This document shows, one piece after another, positions 6,788 through 15,094 of a DNA stretch of 64,000 nucleotides (positions are counted from its first letter, which is position 1; each line of letters starts with the position of its first letter). The notes below the pieces were generated by a model, which was not told the origin of the DNA, searched no databases, and was given only the letters and a program-made list of their open reading frames with translations. Source of the DNA: Neorhizobium sp. UBA3556 (GTDB taxonomy: Bacteria; Pseudomonadota; Alphaproteobacteria; Rhizobiales; Rhizobiaceae); assembly GCA_002376235.1 (NCBI GenBank), contig DFNX01000006.1, forward strand, positions 310,001-374,000, in the 5' to 3' direction. A program made the position numbers and the translations under genes.

Positions 6788-9571
6788 TCAGCTCTCCTGC
6801 TTCTTGAGCAGTACCGCGCCGAGCGCGGCTAATATCGGAATGGCGATCAGCAGGGGGATGAAGGAGCCAGCCAGGCCGGCAAAATCGAGTGCCTTGGAGA
6901 AGGTGCCGCGCGAGATCGTCATGAAATAGCTGGTCGGGTAGATCTGGCCGATCAGGGCGCCCGCACCCTGCAGCGACGAGACCGGGTCGGTCATGCCGGA
7001 ATATTGGGTGGCCGGGATCAGGGTCAGCAATGCGGTGCCGAAGATGGCGGCGATCTGGCTCGACATGAAGGTGGACATCAATATGCCGATCGAGGTGGCG
7101 ATGATGACGTAGAGCAGGGCAGCCGTGGCATAGGTGATGAAGCTGCCGGTGAAGGGCACGCGAAAGATCAGCGTGGCGAAGGCGACGAGCAGCAGGAAGT
7201 TCAGCATGCCGAGGACGATATAGGGAAGCTGCTTGCCGAACAGGAATTCCAGTCTGGTCACCGGCGTGACGTAGAGATTGATGATCGAGCCGAGTTCCTT
7301 TTCGCGCACGACGCTGAGGGCGGCAAGCATGGCGGGGATGAGGATCAACAGAAGCGGGATGACCGCTGGCACCATGGCGACGAGGCTTTTGACGTCGGGG
7401 TTGTAGCGGAAGCGGGTTTCGATGGAGAAGGCCCCTTGCGTGGCGGCGGCTCCGTTGATCTCCTTCGCCTTGCGGCTCAGCCAGTTGGCATGCATGCCCT
7501 GGACATAACCACTGACGGTCTCGGCCCGTTGCGGCATGGCGCCGTCGATCCAGGCGCCGATCTCGACGGTGTCGCCGCGCAGCACATTGCGGCCGAAGCC
7601 GGGCGGAATCTCGATCGCCAGACTGATCTCGCCCTCGCGCATGCGCTTGTCCATGTCGGCATAATCGCGCAGCGGCTCCTTCTCGATGAAATAGCGCGAG
7701 CCTGAAATGTCGAGCACATAGTCGCGACTGATGGAACTGTCGTCGCGGTCGAGCACAGCAAACGTCAGGTCCTCGACATCCATGTTGATGCCATGGCCGA
7801 TGACGAACATGAGTATGGCACTGCCGAGCACGGCGAGTGTGGCGCGGATCGGATCGCGCTGCAGTTCCAGCGTTTCGCGCCGCGTATAGCTGAACATGCG
7901 GCGGACATCGAAAAAACGACGTTTCTTCGGGGAAACGCTTTCGTGCGACAGGATCGGTGGGGGAGCCTTTGCCTCATTTCTGCTTTCGGCCTTGTCGGAG
8001 GGCGTGCCTCCAGAAGCTTCTTCCAGATAGGCGATGAAGGCCTCTTCCAGCGTGGCGGCATTCCGGCTCTTGGCGATCCCGTCCGGTGTGTCGCTGATCA
8101 GCACCTTGCCAGCATGCATGAGCGAGATGCGGTCGCAGCGTTCCGCCTCGTTCATGAAATGGGTGGAGATGAAGATGGTGACATTGTCCTTGCGGGAAAG
8201 ATCGGCAAGGATCTGCCAGAAGGCATCGCGGGCGATGGGGTCGACGCCGGAGGTCGGCTCGTCGAGGATCAGCACGTCGGGGGCGTGGATCATGGCCACC
8301 GCAAGCGACAGCCGCTGGCGGATGCCGAGCGGCAGGCCGTCGGGCAGGGTTTCCATGACGTCCGTAAGGCCGAAGCGGCTGGCCATCTCGTCGATCCGCG
8401 CGGGGATTTTTCCCTCCGGCAGCTTGAACAGGCGGGCATGCAGGTCGAGGTTCTGCCGCACGGTCAATTCGCTGTAGAGCGAAAAGGCCTGGCTCATGTA
8501 GCCGACGCGCTGGCGCACGGCCATGTCGCTGGCATCGACGGTGCTGCCGAAAAGTTTTGCCTCGCCTTCGCTGGCGGCGAGAAGCCCGGTCAGCATCTTC
8601 ATCGTCGTCGACTTGCCGCAGCCATTGGAGCCGAGGAAGCCGAAAATTTCGCCGCGCGGGATTTTAAAGCTGACATTGTCGACGGCGGTGAAATTGCCGA
8701 AGCGCATGCTGAGATGGCTGGCCTCGATGGCGTAGTCTTCCGCCCCGTCATGCTGGCGCGGCGGGATGACGACATCGACATGGCCGCGGCGCTCGGCTTC
8801 TGGCAGGAGTGCGATAAAGGCGGCGTCGAGATTGTCGGTGCCGGTGCGCGACAGGAGGTCTTGCGGTGTGCCGGTATCGAGAACCTTGCCGGCGTTCATG
8901 GCGACCAGCCAGTCGAAGCCGGCCGCCTCTTCCATATAGGCGGTGGCGACGATGACGCTCATGCCGGGGCGGCCGGCGCGGATCGTGTCGATCAATTCCC
9001 AGAACTGCCGGCGCGACAGCGGATCGACACCGGTCGTCGGTTCGTCGAGGATCAAAAGATCCGGGTCGTGGATCAGGGCGCAGCAAAGGCCGAGTTTCTG
9101 CTTCATGCCGCCCGACAGCTTTGCTGCAGGCCGGTCTGCGAAGGGGCCGAGGCCGGTGCTTTCGAGCAGTTCCTTGATGCGCGCCTCGCGCTCGGCCTTG
9201 TCCTGGCCGAACAGGCGGGCGAAGAAATCGACATTCTCGAAGACGGATAGGGTTGGATAGAGGTTCTTGCCGAGGCCTTGCGGCATATAGGCAATTCGGG
9301 GGCAGGTCTCGTTGCGATGGCCGGCATCGGACATGTCGCCGCCAAGCACTTCGACCGTGCCCTTCTGGATTGCGCGGGCGCCGGAGACAAGCGAGAGCAG
9401 GCTCGACTTGCCCACACCATCCGGGCCGATCAGGCCGACCATGCGGCCGGACGGGATGTCGATCGACACGTCATCGAGCGCGATCGTCTTCTTGTAGGCA
9501 AGCGAGACCTGCTGCAGCAGGACCACCGGCCTGGTTTTGTCGCTCGGGGCGTTTTTCTCGACGGCATCCAT
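6788..9571 (-). CDS. rbbA: Fused ABC exporter: two ATPase domains plus ABC-2 permease (RbbA/YhiH-like)
   Basis: 927 residues. ATPase domain 1 has Walker A GPDGVGKSS (residues 49-57), LSGGMKQKL and LLILDEPTTGVDP. ATPase domain 2 has GSNGCGKST, the non-canonical signature LGIRQRLSLA, and VLILDEPTSGVDP. From about residue 570 an ABC-2 membrane domain follows, with one segment (AVLGSAILMFVIGHGI), a periplasmic domain, then EKELGSIINLYVTPVT and several membrane segments. The order and the odd second signature match E. coli RbbA, a protein annotated both as ribosome-associated ATPase and as transporter. Lying between hlyD and yhhJ genes, it is here more likely the motor of a tripartite exporter. 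Confidence 0.88.
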   Translation of the reverse strand: MDAVEKNAPSDKTRPVVLLQQVSLAYKKTIALDDVSIDIPSGRMVGLIGPDGVGKSSLLSLVSGARAIQKGTVEVLGGDMSDAGHRNETCPRIAYMPQGLGKNLYPTLSVFENVDFFARLFGQDKAEREARIKELLESTGLGPFADRPAAKLSGGMKQKLGLCCALIHDPDLLILDEPTTGVDPLSRRQFWELIDTIRAGRPGMSVIVATAYMEEAAGFDWLVAMNAGKVLDTGTPQDLLSRTGTDNLDAAFIALLPEAERRGHVDVVIPPRQHDGAEDYAIEASHLSMRFGNFTAVDNVSFKIPRGEIFGFLGSNGCGKSTTMKMLTGLLAASEGEAKLFGSTVDASDMAVRQRVGYMSQAFSLYSELTVRQNLDLHARLFKLPEGKIPARIDEMASRFGLTDVMETLPDGLPLGIRQRLSLAVAMIHAPDVLILDEPTSGVDPIARDAFWQILADLSRKDNVTIFISTHFMNEAERCDRISLMHAGKVLISDTPDGIAKSRNAATLEEAFIAYLEEASGGTPSDKAESRNEAKAPPPILSHESVSPKKRRFFDVRRMFSYTRRETLELQRDPIRATLAVLGSAILMFVIGHGINMDVEDLTFAVLDRDDSSISRDYVLDISGSRYFIEKEPLRDYADMDKRMREGEISLAIEIPPGFGRNVLRGDTVEIGAWIDGAMPQRAETVSGYVQGMHANWLSRKAKEINGAAATQGAFSIETRFRYNPDVKSLVAMVPAVIPLLLILIPAMLAALSVVREKELGSIINLYVTPVTRLEFLFGKQLPYIVLGMLNFLLLVAFATLIFRVPFTGSFITYATAALLYVIIATSIGILMSTFMSSQIAAIFGTALLTLIPATQYSGMTDPVSSLQGAGALIGQIYPTSYFMTISRGTFSKALDFAGLAGSFIPLLIAIPILAALGAVLLKKQES

Positions 9572-9581
9572 GTCGGCGCCG

Positions 9582-10652
9582 TCACTTCACGAGGTTGCGT
9601 TCGATATGTTCGGGCCATTCGGCCTGCGGGTCAAGCCGGACATAGGCCATCCCCGGCAGCCCGGTCTTGACGTATTGGATATATTTCTGGAGCAGTTCCT
9701 GCGGGATCTGGGCACGCACCCGGAAGGTCAGTTTCTGGCGCTCTTCCTCGGTTTCCACAGTCTTCGGCGTAAACTGCGCGACATCGGCGACGAAAGAGAC
9801 TTTTGCGGGAATTGTGAGCTGCGGGGCGGCATCGAGCACGAGGCGGACATCGGAGCCGATCGAGGTCCGGCCAGCCTCGCCCGTCGGCAGGAAGAAGGTC
9901 ATGTAGACATCGCCGAGATCGACGAGATTGAGGACGCGGCCTCCGGCGGATAGCACTTCACCGGTCTGGGCAACACGATACTGGATGCGACCGTCGCGCG
10001 GCGAGGTGAGCGTGCTGTCGGCGATATCGGTATCGACGCTGTCGATCTCGGCCTTGGCCGCATCAACGGCAGCTTCGGCATCAACGACCTGCGCCTTGGC
10101 TGCGTTGATCGCCGCATCTGAGGCGGCGAGCGAGGCTTCGGCCGAAGCGAGCGTGGCGCGGGCTGCCTGTTCCGCCGCCTCATTATCATCCACCACCTGC
10201 TGGGAGACGGTGTTGTTGGCGAGCAGTTGCCGCGAGCGGGCATTGGTCTTTTGCGCCGAGTCGAGCTGCGCCTTGCGCTGTTCGATCACGGCAAGTGCTG
10301 ATTTGCGCTCGGCCTCCCGCTGAGCGACGAGGCTGTGGGCGGTATCGACGGAGATTTCAGCGCGGCGAAGCTGGGCTTGGGCCTGACGTTTTCCGGCCTC
10401 CAGCTGGGCGGTATCCATCTTCGCGAGAACCTGACCGGCCTTGACAAAATCGCCTTCGCGCACGAGCAGTTCCTGCAGGCGACCGGCGGTTTTTGTGGAG
10501 ATGTCGATTTCCACGGCCTCTATGCGGCCGTTGCTGGCGGCAAAACCTGCAGGCAGGCTGTCACCGCGTAAAACCGTCCAGGCGTAATAGCCGATGGCAA
10601 CCAAAACGACGGCGATAACGCCCCAGACCCATCCCTTTATGGACTTCGCCAT
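9582..10652 (-). CDS. HlyD/YhiI-type membrane fusion protein of the RbbA-YhhJ exporter
   Basis: 356 residues. A single N-terminal anchor (GVIAVVLVAIGYYAW) precedes a split biotinyl-lipoyl domain (AGRLQELLVREGDFVKAGQVLAKMD ... YRVAQTGEVLSAGG) and a long Ala/Gln/Glu-rich coiled-coil hairpin (about residues 90-200). It starts the exporter operon and ends 10 bases before the RbbA-like start. The periplasmic adaptor links the inner-membrane ABC exporter to an outer-membrane channel; no channel gene is nearby, so TolC encoded elsewhere is inferred. The upstream gap contains two palindromes that could bind the TetR protein encoded next door. Confidence 0.9.
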   Translation of the reverse strand: MAKSIKGWVWGVIAVVLVAIGYYAWTVLRGDSLPAGFAASNGRIEAVEIDISTKTAGRLQELLVREGDFVKAGQVLAKMDTAQLEAGKRQAQAQLRRAEISVDTAHSLVAQREAERKSALAVIEQRKAQLDSAQKTNARSRQLLANNTVSQQVVDDNEAAEQAARATLASAEASLAASDAAINAAKAQVVDAEAAVDAAKAEIDSVDTDIADSTLTSPRDGRIQYRVAQTGEVLSAGGRVLNLVDLGDVYMTFFLPTGEAGRTSIGSDVRLVLDAAPQLTIPAKVSFVADVAQFTPKTVETEEERQKLTFRVRAQIPQELLQKYIQYVKTGLPGMAYVRLDPQAEWPEHIERNLVK

Positions 10653-10664
10653 CTCGACCCCCAG

Positions 10665-10727
10665 ACAATTGCAATTGTTCCCGTGACGATAGACTTATTG
10701 CGTCAGGGGGAATTGACCACGGTCAAT
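10665..10727. promoter_or_regulatory. Two palindromes upstream of the hlyD-rbbA-yhhJ operon
   Basis: ACAATTG-CAATTGT at 10665-10678 is a perfect 14-bp palindrome just ahead of the hlyD-type start (10652). ATTGACC-AC-GGTCAAT at 10712-10727 has perfect 7-bp arms and also supplies a possible minus-strand -35 (TTGACC). Both lie between the TetR gene and the operon it precedes on the same strand. Either could be the TetR operator; which one is bound cannot be told from sequence. Confidence 0.5.
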
Positions 10728-10758
10728 GCAATTTTTTGTTGAATCCCGATGCCGAGCC

Positions 10759-11385
10759 TCAGTGAGGCTGGTTTCCCCGGACAAAGACACCGATGCAGCG
10801 CCGCAGATGGCGGTTGCGATCCTCCCGGTCCTTCCAGTCACGGCTGCCCGGCCCGGCCATGCCGCCGAACAGGAGATCCATCAGCATTCGGGCGCCGCTC
10901 AATGTGTTGTCGATCGCAATGGTCTTGCGGGCCACCTGAAGGTCGAGCCATTCCGCAAGAAGCTTTCGGGATCGGTGGACACCCTCCCGGTGCAGGATAT
11001 CGACGAGCTCAGGTACCTGCTGTGATTCCCGTATAACGAAGGAGATGAAGGCTTCCCGCTCCCGTTCTGCTTCTTCATCGATATCGATCATGAAGATATC
11101 TTCCAGCACATCCGCGACTGGCCGATCTTCTTCCGCCGGCCGGGGAAGATCGAGCATCATCCGGCGGTGCGAGCCGACGACAGCAAGAAACAGTTCGGCC
11201 TTGCTTTCGAAGACCCGATAGAGCGTCTGCTTGGAGATATGACATCGCGCGGCCACGATATCGGTCGTGGTGCCGCGATAGCCGAGCTCGATGAATGTGT
11301 GCCGGGCCTCGTCGACGATCGCCTTGCGGCGCTCGTCGTCGCTTTGCGTTTTGGGGCGTCCTCTCGAGCGCTTGATCTCAGGCAT
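10759..11385 (-). CDS. TetR/AcrR family regulator
   Basis: About 208 residues from ATG 11385 (MPEIKRSRGRPK). An upstream in-frame ATG at 11427 is possible but would add residues overlapping the macB end region. The N-terminal HTH is clear: RRKAIVDEARHTFIELGYRGTTTDIVAARCHISKQTLYRVFESKAELF, with the usual TetR spacing. The C-terminal ligand domain starts near residue 80, and the sequence resembles AefR-like members. It sits between macAB and hlyD-rbbA-yhhJ, all on one strand, so it may control one or both export operons. The palindromes at 10665-10727 are the best operator candidates. Confidence 0.88.
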   Translation of the reverse strand: MPEIKRSRGRPKTQSDDERRKAIVDEARHTFIELGYRGTTTDIVAARCHISKQTLYRVFESKAELFLAVVGSHRRMMLDLPRPAEEDRPVADVLEDIFMIDIDEEAEREREAFISFVIRESQQVPELVDILHREGVHRSRKLLAEWLDLQVARKTIAIDNTLSGARMLMDLLFGGMAGPGSRDWKDREDRNRHLRRCIGVFVRGNQPH

Positions 11386-11432
11386 GGGTGTCAACGATCT
11401 CCCTCGAGCAAGGTGTGACCTGTTCATCGGAT

Positions 11433-13382
11433 TCACGCAAGGGCGGCCACCGGATCGAGCCGTGAAGCATTGCGGGCGGGCAGATAACCGAAGGCGATGC
11501 CGATCAGGCAGGAGGAGACTACGGCAAGCACGATCGGGCTTGCGGTGAAGACCAGGCTGAAGCTCGAACCGAACAGGCTGAAGGTGACGCCGAAGAGCAG
11601 CGCCAGCGCCACGCCAAGCACGCCGCCGATCAGGCAGACGAGCACGGCCTCGATCAGGAACTGCTGAAGGATATCCTGCCGTCTGGCGCCGACCGCCATG
11701 CGCACGCCGATTTCGCTGACGCGTTCGGAGACCGAGACCAGCATGATGTTCATCACGCCGATGCCGCCGACGATGAGCGAGATGACGGCGATCGCGCCGA
11801 TCAGCAGCGTCATCGTCTGGGTTGTGCTGGTGATCGTCTGGCGGATATCGTCGGTATTCAGCACGAAGAAATCCTTCGTGCCGTGGCGGCCGGTGAGGAA
11901 GGTGGTGACCGCCTGTTCGGCAACGCTGGTATCGGCGTCGTCGCTGATCCTCAGTGTGATACTACGCAGCGACTGGTCGCCGGTAAAGCGGGTCTGCACG
12001 CTGGTATAGGGCATGTAGATGGAGAGGTTGTCGCTGGAGCCGAAACCGCCCTGTTGCGAGGAGATGACCCCGATCACCCGCGAGGGCACGCTGCCGACAA
12101 GAATGACCTCGCCGATGGCAGAACCGGCATCTCCGCCGAACAGGGTTTTGGCGGTGTTTTCGTCGATCACCGCATCCTGTTCCATGGCCATGACACCGGT
12201 ATCGTCGAAAAAGCGGCCGGCGATGAGTTTGGAGCCTTTGACCTCGAAATAGCTGCTGCCGACGCCGTTGACGAGGGCGTTGGCTTCGGTGGCGCCGAAG
12301 CGGGCGGTGGTGCTGGTCGAAACCGTCGGGGTGGTGGCCGCGACATAGGGAAGTCTTGCCAATGCGTCGGCATCGGAAACCACGAGCGTCTTGACGCGTC
12401 CCGAGCGCATGTCGCCAAAACCGCTGCCGGGGAAGACTTCCAGCGTATTGGTGCCGAGGCTGCTGATATTGGCCAGCACCTTCTGCTGGCTGCCGGTGCC
12501 GAGTGCGACGACGGAGATCACCGAGGCAATGCCGATGATGATGCCGAGCATGGTCAGGAAGGAGCGCATACGATGCGCCTTGAGCGCCTTGCAGGCCATC
12601 AGGAAGGCTTCGCGGAACCGGTCGAAACCGGCGCCGACGCGGTTGGCGGGTGTGGCGGCTCGAGGTTGCGTTTCCTTCGCCTGAGCAGGGAGCTCTTTAG
12701 AGCGCGTATCGGAAATGATCCGGCCGTCGGAAATCTCGATGATGCGCTCGGCTCTAGCTGCCACCGTCGCGTCATGGGTGACGATGATGATGGTTCGGCC
12801 TTCGGCATGCAGTTCGTCCAAAATGCGCAGGACTTCCTCGCCGCTCGCCTTGTCGAGCGCGCCGGTCGGTTCGTCTGCCAGGATCACGTCGGCATCGTTC
12901 ATCAGCGCGCGGGCAATCGACACGCGCTGCTGCTGGCCGCCGGAGAGATGGCCGGGGCGATGCTCGGTGCGGTCTGCCATGCCGAGGCGGCCGAGAAGGG
13001 CGGCGGCCCGCTCGCGGCGCTGGCTGCGGTCGCGGCCGGCATAAACGGCGGGGATTTCGACATTGGAGAGCGCCGAAATTTCGTCCAGCAGGTGATAGCG
13101 CTGAAAGATGAAGCCGAAATGTTCGCGCCTGAGCGCGGAGCGATCGTCGTTGTCGAGGGCGGAAGTCTCGCGGCCGGAAATCGAATAGGTGCCGGATGTC
13201 GGCCGGTCGAGGAGGCCGAGAATATTCATCAGCGTCGACTTGCCGGAGCCGGATGCGCCGATGATGGCGACCATCTCGCCGCGTTCGATCGTCAGCTCGA
13301 TGTCTTTCAGGACGGTGATCGTGCCGTCGCCGGAGGCATAGTCGCGGCGAAGGCCCTTCAGCGAAATCAGGGGGTCTGTCAT
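11433..13382 (-). CDS. macB: MacB-type ABC exporter (ATPase-permease fusion)
   Basis: 649 residues. The N-terminal ATPase (1-225) has Walker A GASGSGKST at 42-50, LSGGQQQRVSIARAL and VILADEPTGALD. One membrane segment follows near residue 280 (FLTMLGIIIGIASVISVVALGTGSQQ), then a periplasmic domain of about 220 residues, and three C-terminal membrane segments in an FtsX domain (VMNIMLVSVSERVSEIGVRMAVGAR). Length and order match E. coli MacB. It lies 14 bases after macA. MacAB with TolC exports macrolides, heme precursors or virulence factors in other bacteria; the local substrate is unknown. Confidence 0.93.
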   Translation of the reverse strand: MTDPLISLKGLRRDYASGDGTITVLKDIELTIERGEMVAIIGASGSGKSTLMNILGLLDRPTSGTYSISGRETSALDNDDRSALRREHFGFIFQRYHLLDEISALSNVEIPAVYAGRDRSQRRERAAALLGRLGMADRTEHRPGHLSGGQQQRVSIARALMNDADVILADEPTGALDKASGEEVLRILDELHAEGRTIIIVTHDATVAARAERIIEISDGRIISDTRSKELPAQAKETQPRAATPANRVGAGFDRFREAFLMACKALKAHRMRSFLTMLGIIIGIASVISVVALGTGSQQKVLANISSLGTNTLEVFPGSGFGDMRSGRVKTLVVSDADALARLPYVAATTPTVSTSTTARFGATEANALVNGVGSSYFEVKGSKLIAGRFFDDTGVMAMEQDAVIDENTAKTLFGGDAGSAIGEVILVGSVPSRVIGVISSQQGGFGSSDNLSIYMPYTSVQTRFTGDQSLRSITLRISDDADTSVAEQAVTTFLTGRHGTKDFFVLNTDDIRQTITSTTQTMTLLIGAIAVISLIVGGIGVMNIMLVSVSERVSEIGVRMAVGARRQDILQQFLIEAVLVCLIGGVLGVALALLFGVTFSLFGSSFSLVFTASPIVLAVVSSCLIGIAFGYLPARNASRLDPVAALA

Positions 13383-13396
13383 GTTCTCGCCTCCGA

Positions 13397-14605
13397 TCAG
13401 AACATCGGCGGCGGGCCGCCGCGACGGCCGCTGCCGGATGTGGAGGCCGTCGCGGAACCTTCGCCGATGACGACACGCTCGCCCTCATCGAGACCGGATT
13501 TCACTTCGGCGGAGATCTTGTTGTTAAGCCCGATCTCGACCTTGCGGGTTTCTATCTTGCCGTCCTTTTCGACCCGCACCTGGGATTGGCCCGTTGCTGC
13601 GGTTTCCGGCAAGGCGGAGGAGGGGATGGTGAGGACGTCCGAAGCCGAGCCGAGGATGATATTGACCTCCGCCGACATGTAGGTGCGGAAACGGCCGTCT
13701 TCATTGGGGATATCGAAGACGCCGATATAGTAGATGGCCGAAGAGGAACTGGATGAGGAGGAGGACGAGCCGGAGCTCGACGTGGCAACGCTGCTGTCGT
13801 CGACGATCGATTCAGGCGCCGGTTCGATGGCCCTCAGCGTCGCGTCATAGGATCTGCCCCTGTCGCCGATGACGTTGAAACGCACCTTCTGGCCGGCTTC
13901 GACGCGGGTGATGTCGGCTTCGGAAATTTCTGCACGGACCGTCATGCGGGTCAGATCACCGAGAGCCACGATGGTCGGGGCCGACTGGGTGGCGTTGACG
14001 GTGCGGCCTTCCTGGTTGACGATGGCCAGAACCGTGCCGTCCATCGGCGCGCTGATGCGGGTGTAACCGACATCGGCCTGCGCCGTCTCGACGGCCACTT
14101 CCGCTTCAGTAATCTGCGCGTCGAGGGCTTCGATCTGGGCGGTGACGACCTTGACCTCTGCTTCGGCAGACTGGAGATCGGCGCGCGAGCCTGCCTGCTT
14201 TTCGTAGATTGCCTGCTGGCGCTGGAGTGTCAGCTTGGCGTTTTCCAGTTCGGCGAGGCGCTCGTTGCGCTGTGCCTGGACATTGGCGAGCGAGGCCTTG
14301 GCGGTCTTCAGCGCATTGTCCTGGGTGGTTGAATCAATGAGCGCGATAAGGTCGCCTGCCTTCACCTTGTCGCCGACGGCGACTTTCAGCGAGGTGATGC
14401 GCCCTGATGCCTGCGAGCCGACCGCCACCAGTCGCGACGGCTTCAGCGTGCCCGTGGCAAGCACTGTCGATTCCACATCGCCGCGCTTGACCGGCGTGGT
14501 CAGCGTTGCCGGCGTGGAGGCCGAGGACGAAAAGGTGAATGCGGCCCCGCCGCCGATCAGGGCGAGGGCGATAAGAAGTGGCGGAAGGGCCGTCTTGAGA
14601 CGCAT
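13397..14605 (-). CDS. macA: MacA-type periplasmic adaptor with poly-serine insert
   Basis: 402 residues. A signal/anchor (LPPLLIALALIGGGAAFTF) is followed by a lipoyl half (GRITSLKVAVGDKVKAGDLIALID), an alpha-helical hairpin with heptads (about 95-175), the second lipoyl half (APMDGTVLAIVNQEGRTV), a beta-barrel and a membrane-proximal domain. A serine-rich run at about residues 273-288 (SSSG then ten serines) sits in the beta-barrel region and is coded by mixed TCC, TCG, TCA, TCT and AGT codons. It pairs with MacB just downstream. The C-terminus ends in a Gly/Pro tail (GGPPPMF). Confidence 0.92.
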   Translation of the reverse strand: MRLKTALPPLLIALALIGGGAAFTFSSSASTPATLTTPVKRGDVESTVLATGTLKPSRLVAVGSQASGRITSLKVAVGDKVKAGDLIALIDSTTQDNALKTAKASLANVQAQRNERLAELENAKLTLQRQQAIYEKQAGSRADLQSAEAEVKVVTAQIEALDAQITEAEVAVETAQADVGYTRISAPMDGTVLAIVNQEGRTVNATQSAPTIVALGDLTRMTVRAEISEADITRVEAGQKVRFNVIGDRGRSYDATLRAIEPAPESIVDDSSVATSSSGSSSSSSSSSSAIYYIGVFDIPNEDGRFRTYMSAEVNIILGSASDVLTIPSSALPETAATGQSQVRVEKDGKIETRKVEIGLNNKISAEVKSGLDEGERVVIGEGSATASTSGSGRRGGPPPMF

Positions 14606-15094
14606 TCTGAATACTCAATCTTTTTGAAACCGATGGGTACCGATATTGTTTGGCGACTGTTTTGTGTCAATGCGCAGAACATTAAATGATGGTTAGACTC
14701 TGTTCGGGCGACTGCTTGGGGGCCGTTGGTTTGTTGCTCTTTTCGCGGCAGTCTGATCCAGACAATTATCAAAATCGCGTTAGATCGGCGATCGTTTACA
14801 GCCTGCCGGCCCGATGTTCCTTTCGGTCGAAAATTTGGAAACACAGCCTTGGTCGGAGATTTTAGAGGCCGTCTAATGTTATGATTTCTATATGATTTAC
14901 TATGATTTCGATTGCGCCCTAGCTGCCGGAGAGCGCCTCGAATAAGGACCAGTTTGGCCATCTTCGCCTTACATGTGGCGCGAAATGGCGTATTGGCTAT
15001 TCAACCGGTATGATGTTCAAAACAGGCTTGCGAAAATTTATATACGTATTAGTTTGTATGTAAATTTTCTCCCCTTTTCCGTTGGAGTTCTTCG
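14606..15094. other. 489-bp divergent intergenic region between macA and the RND operon
   Basis: No convincing gene was seen on either strand. On the macA side the hexamer ACCGAT is repeated directly at 14629-14634 and 14639-14644 (10-bp period), 24 bases upstream of macA. On the right side an AcrR-type palindrome occupies 15039-15062. The stretch from about 14700 to 15000 is more AT-rich than the neighbouring genes, as expected for promoters; nothing else was recognised in it. Confidence 0.6.
15039..15062. promoter_or_regulatory. AcrR-type operator upstream of the RND pump
   Basis: TATATACG-N8-TGTATGTA forms a 24-bp imperfect palindrome. Extended arms of 13 bp (15033-15045 with 15056-15068) differ at one position. 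Layout and sequence resemble the E. coli AcrR operator (TACATACA-N8-TGTATGTA). It lies 32 bases upstream of the adaptor start, overlapping the expected promoter. The TetR/AcrR protein at 19550-20164 is the natural candidate to bind it. Confidence 0.65.

Noticed and set aside
7793..9250. 485-codon open frame on the plus strand inside the RbbA-like gene
   Set aside because: No recognisable domain and fully inside a gene with two intact ATPase domains on the minus strand.
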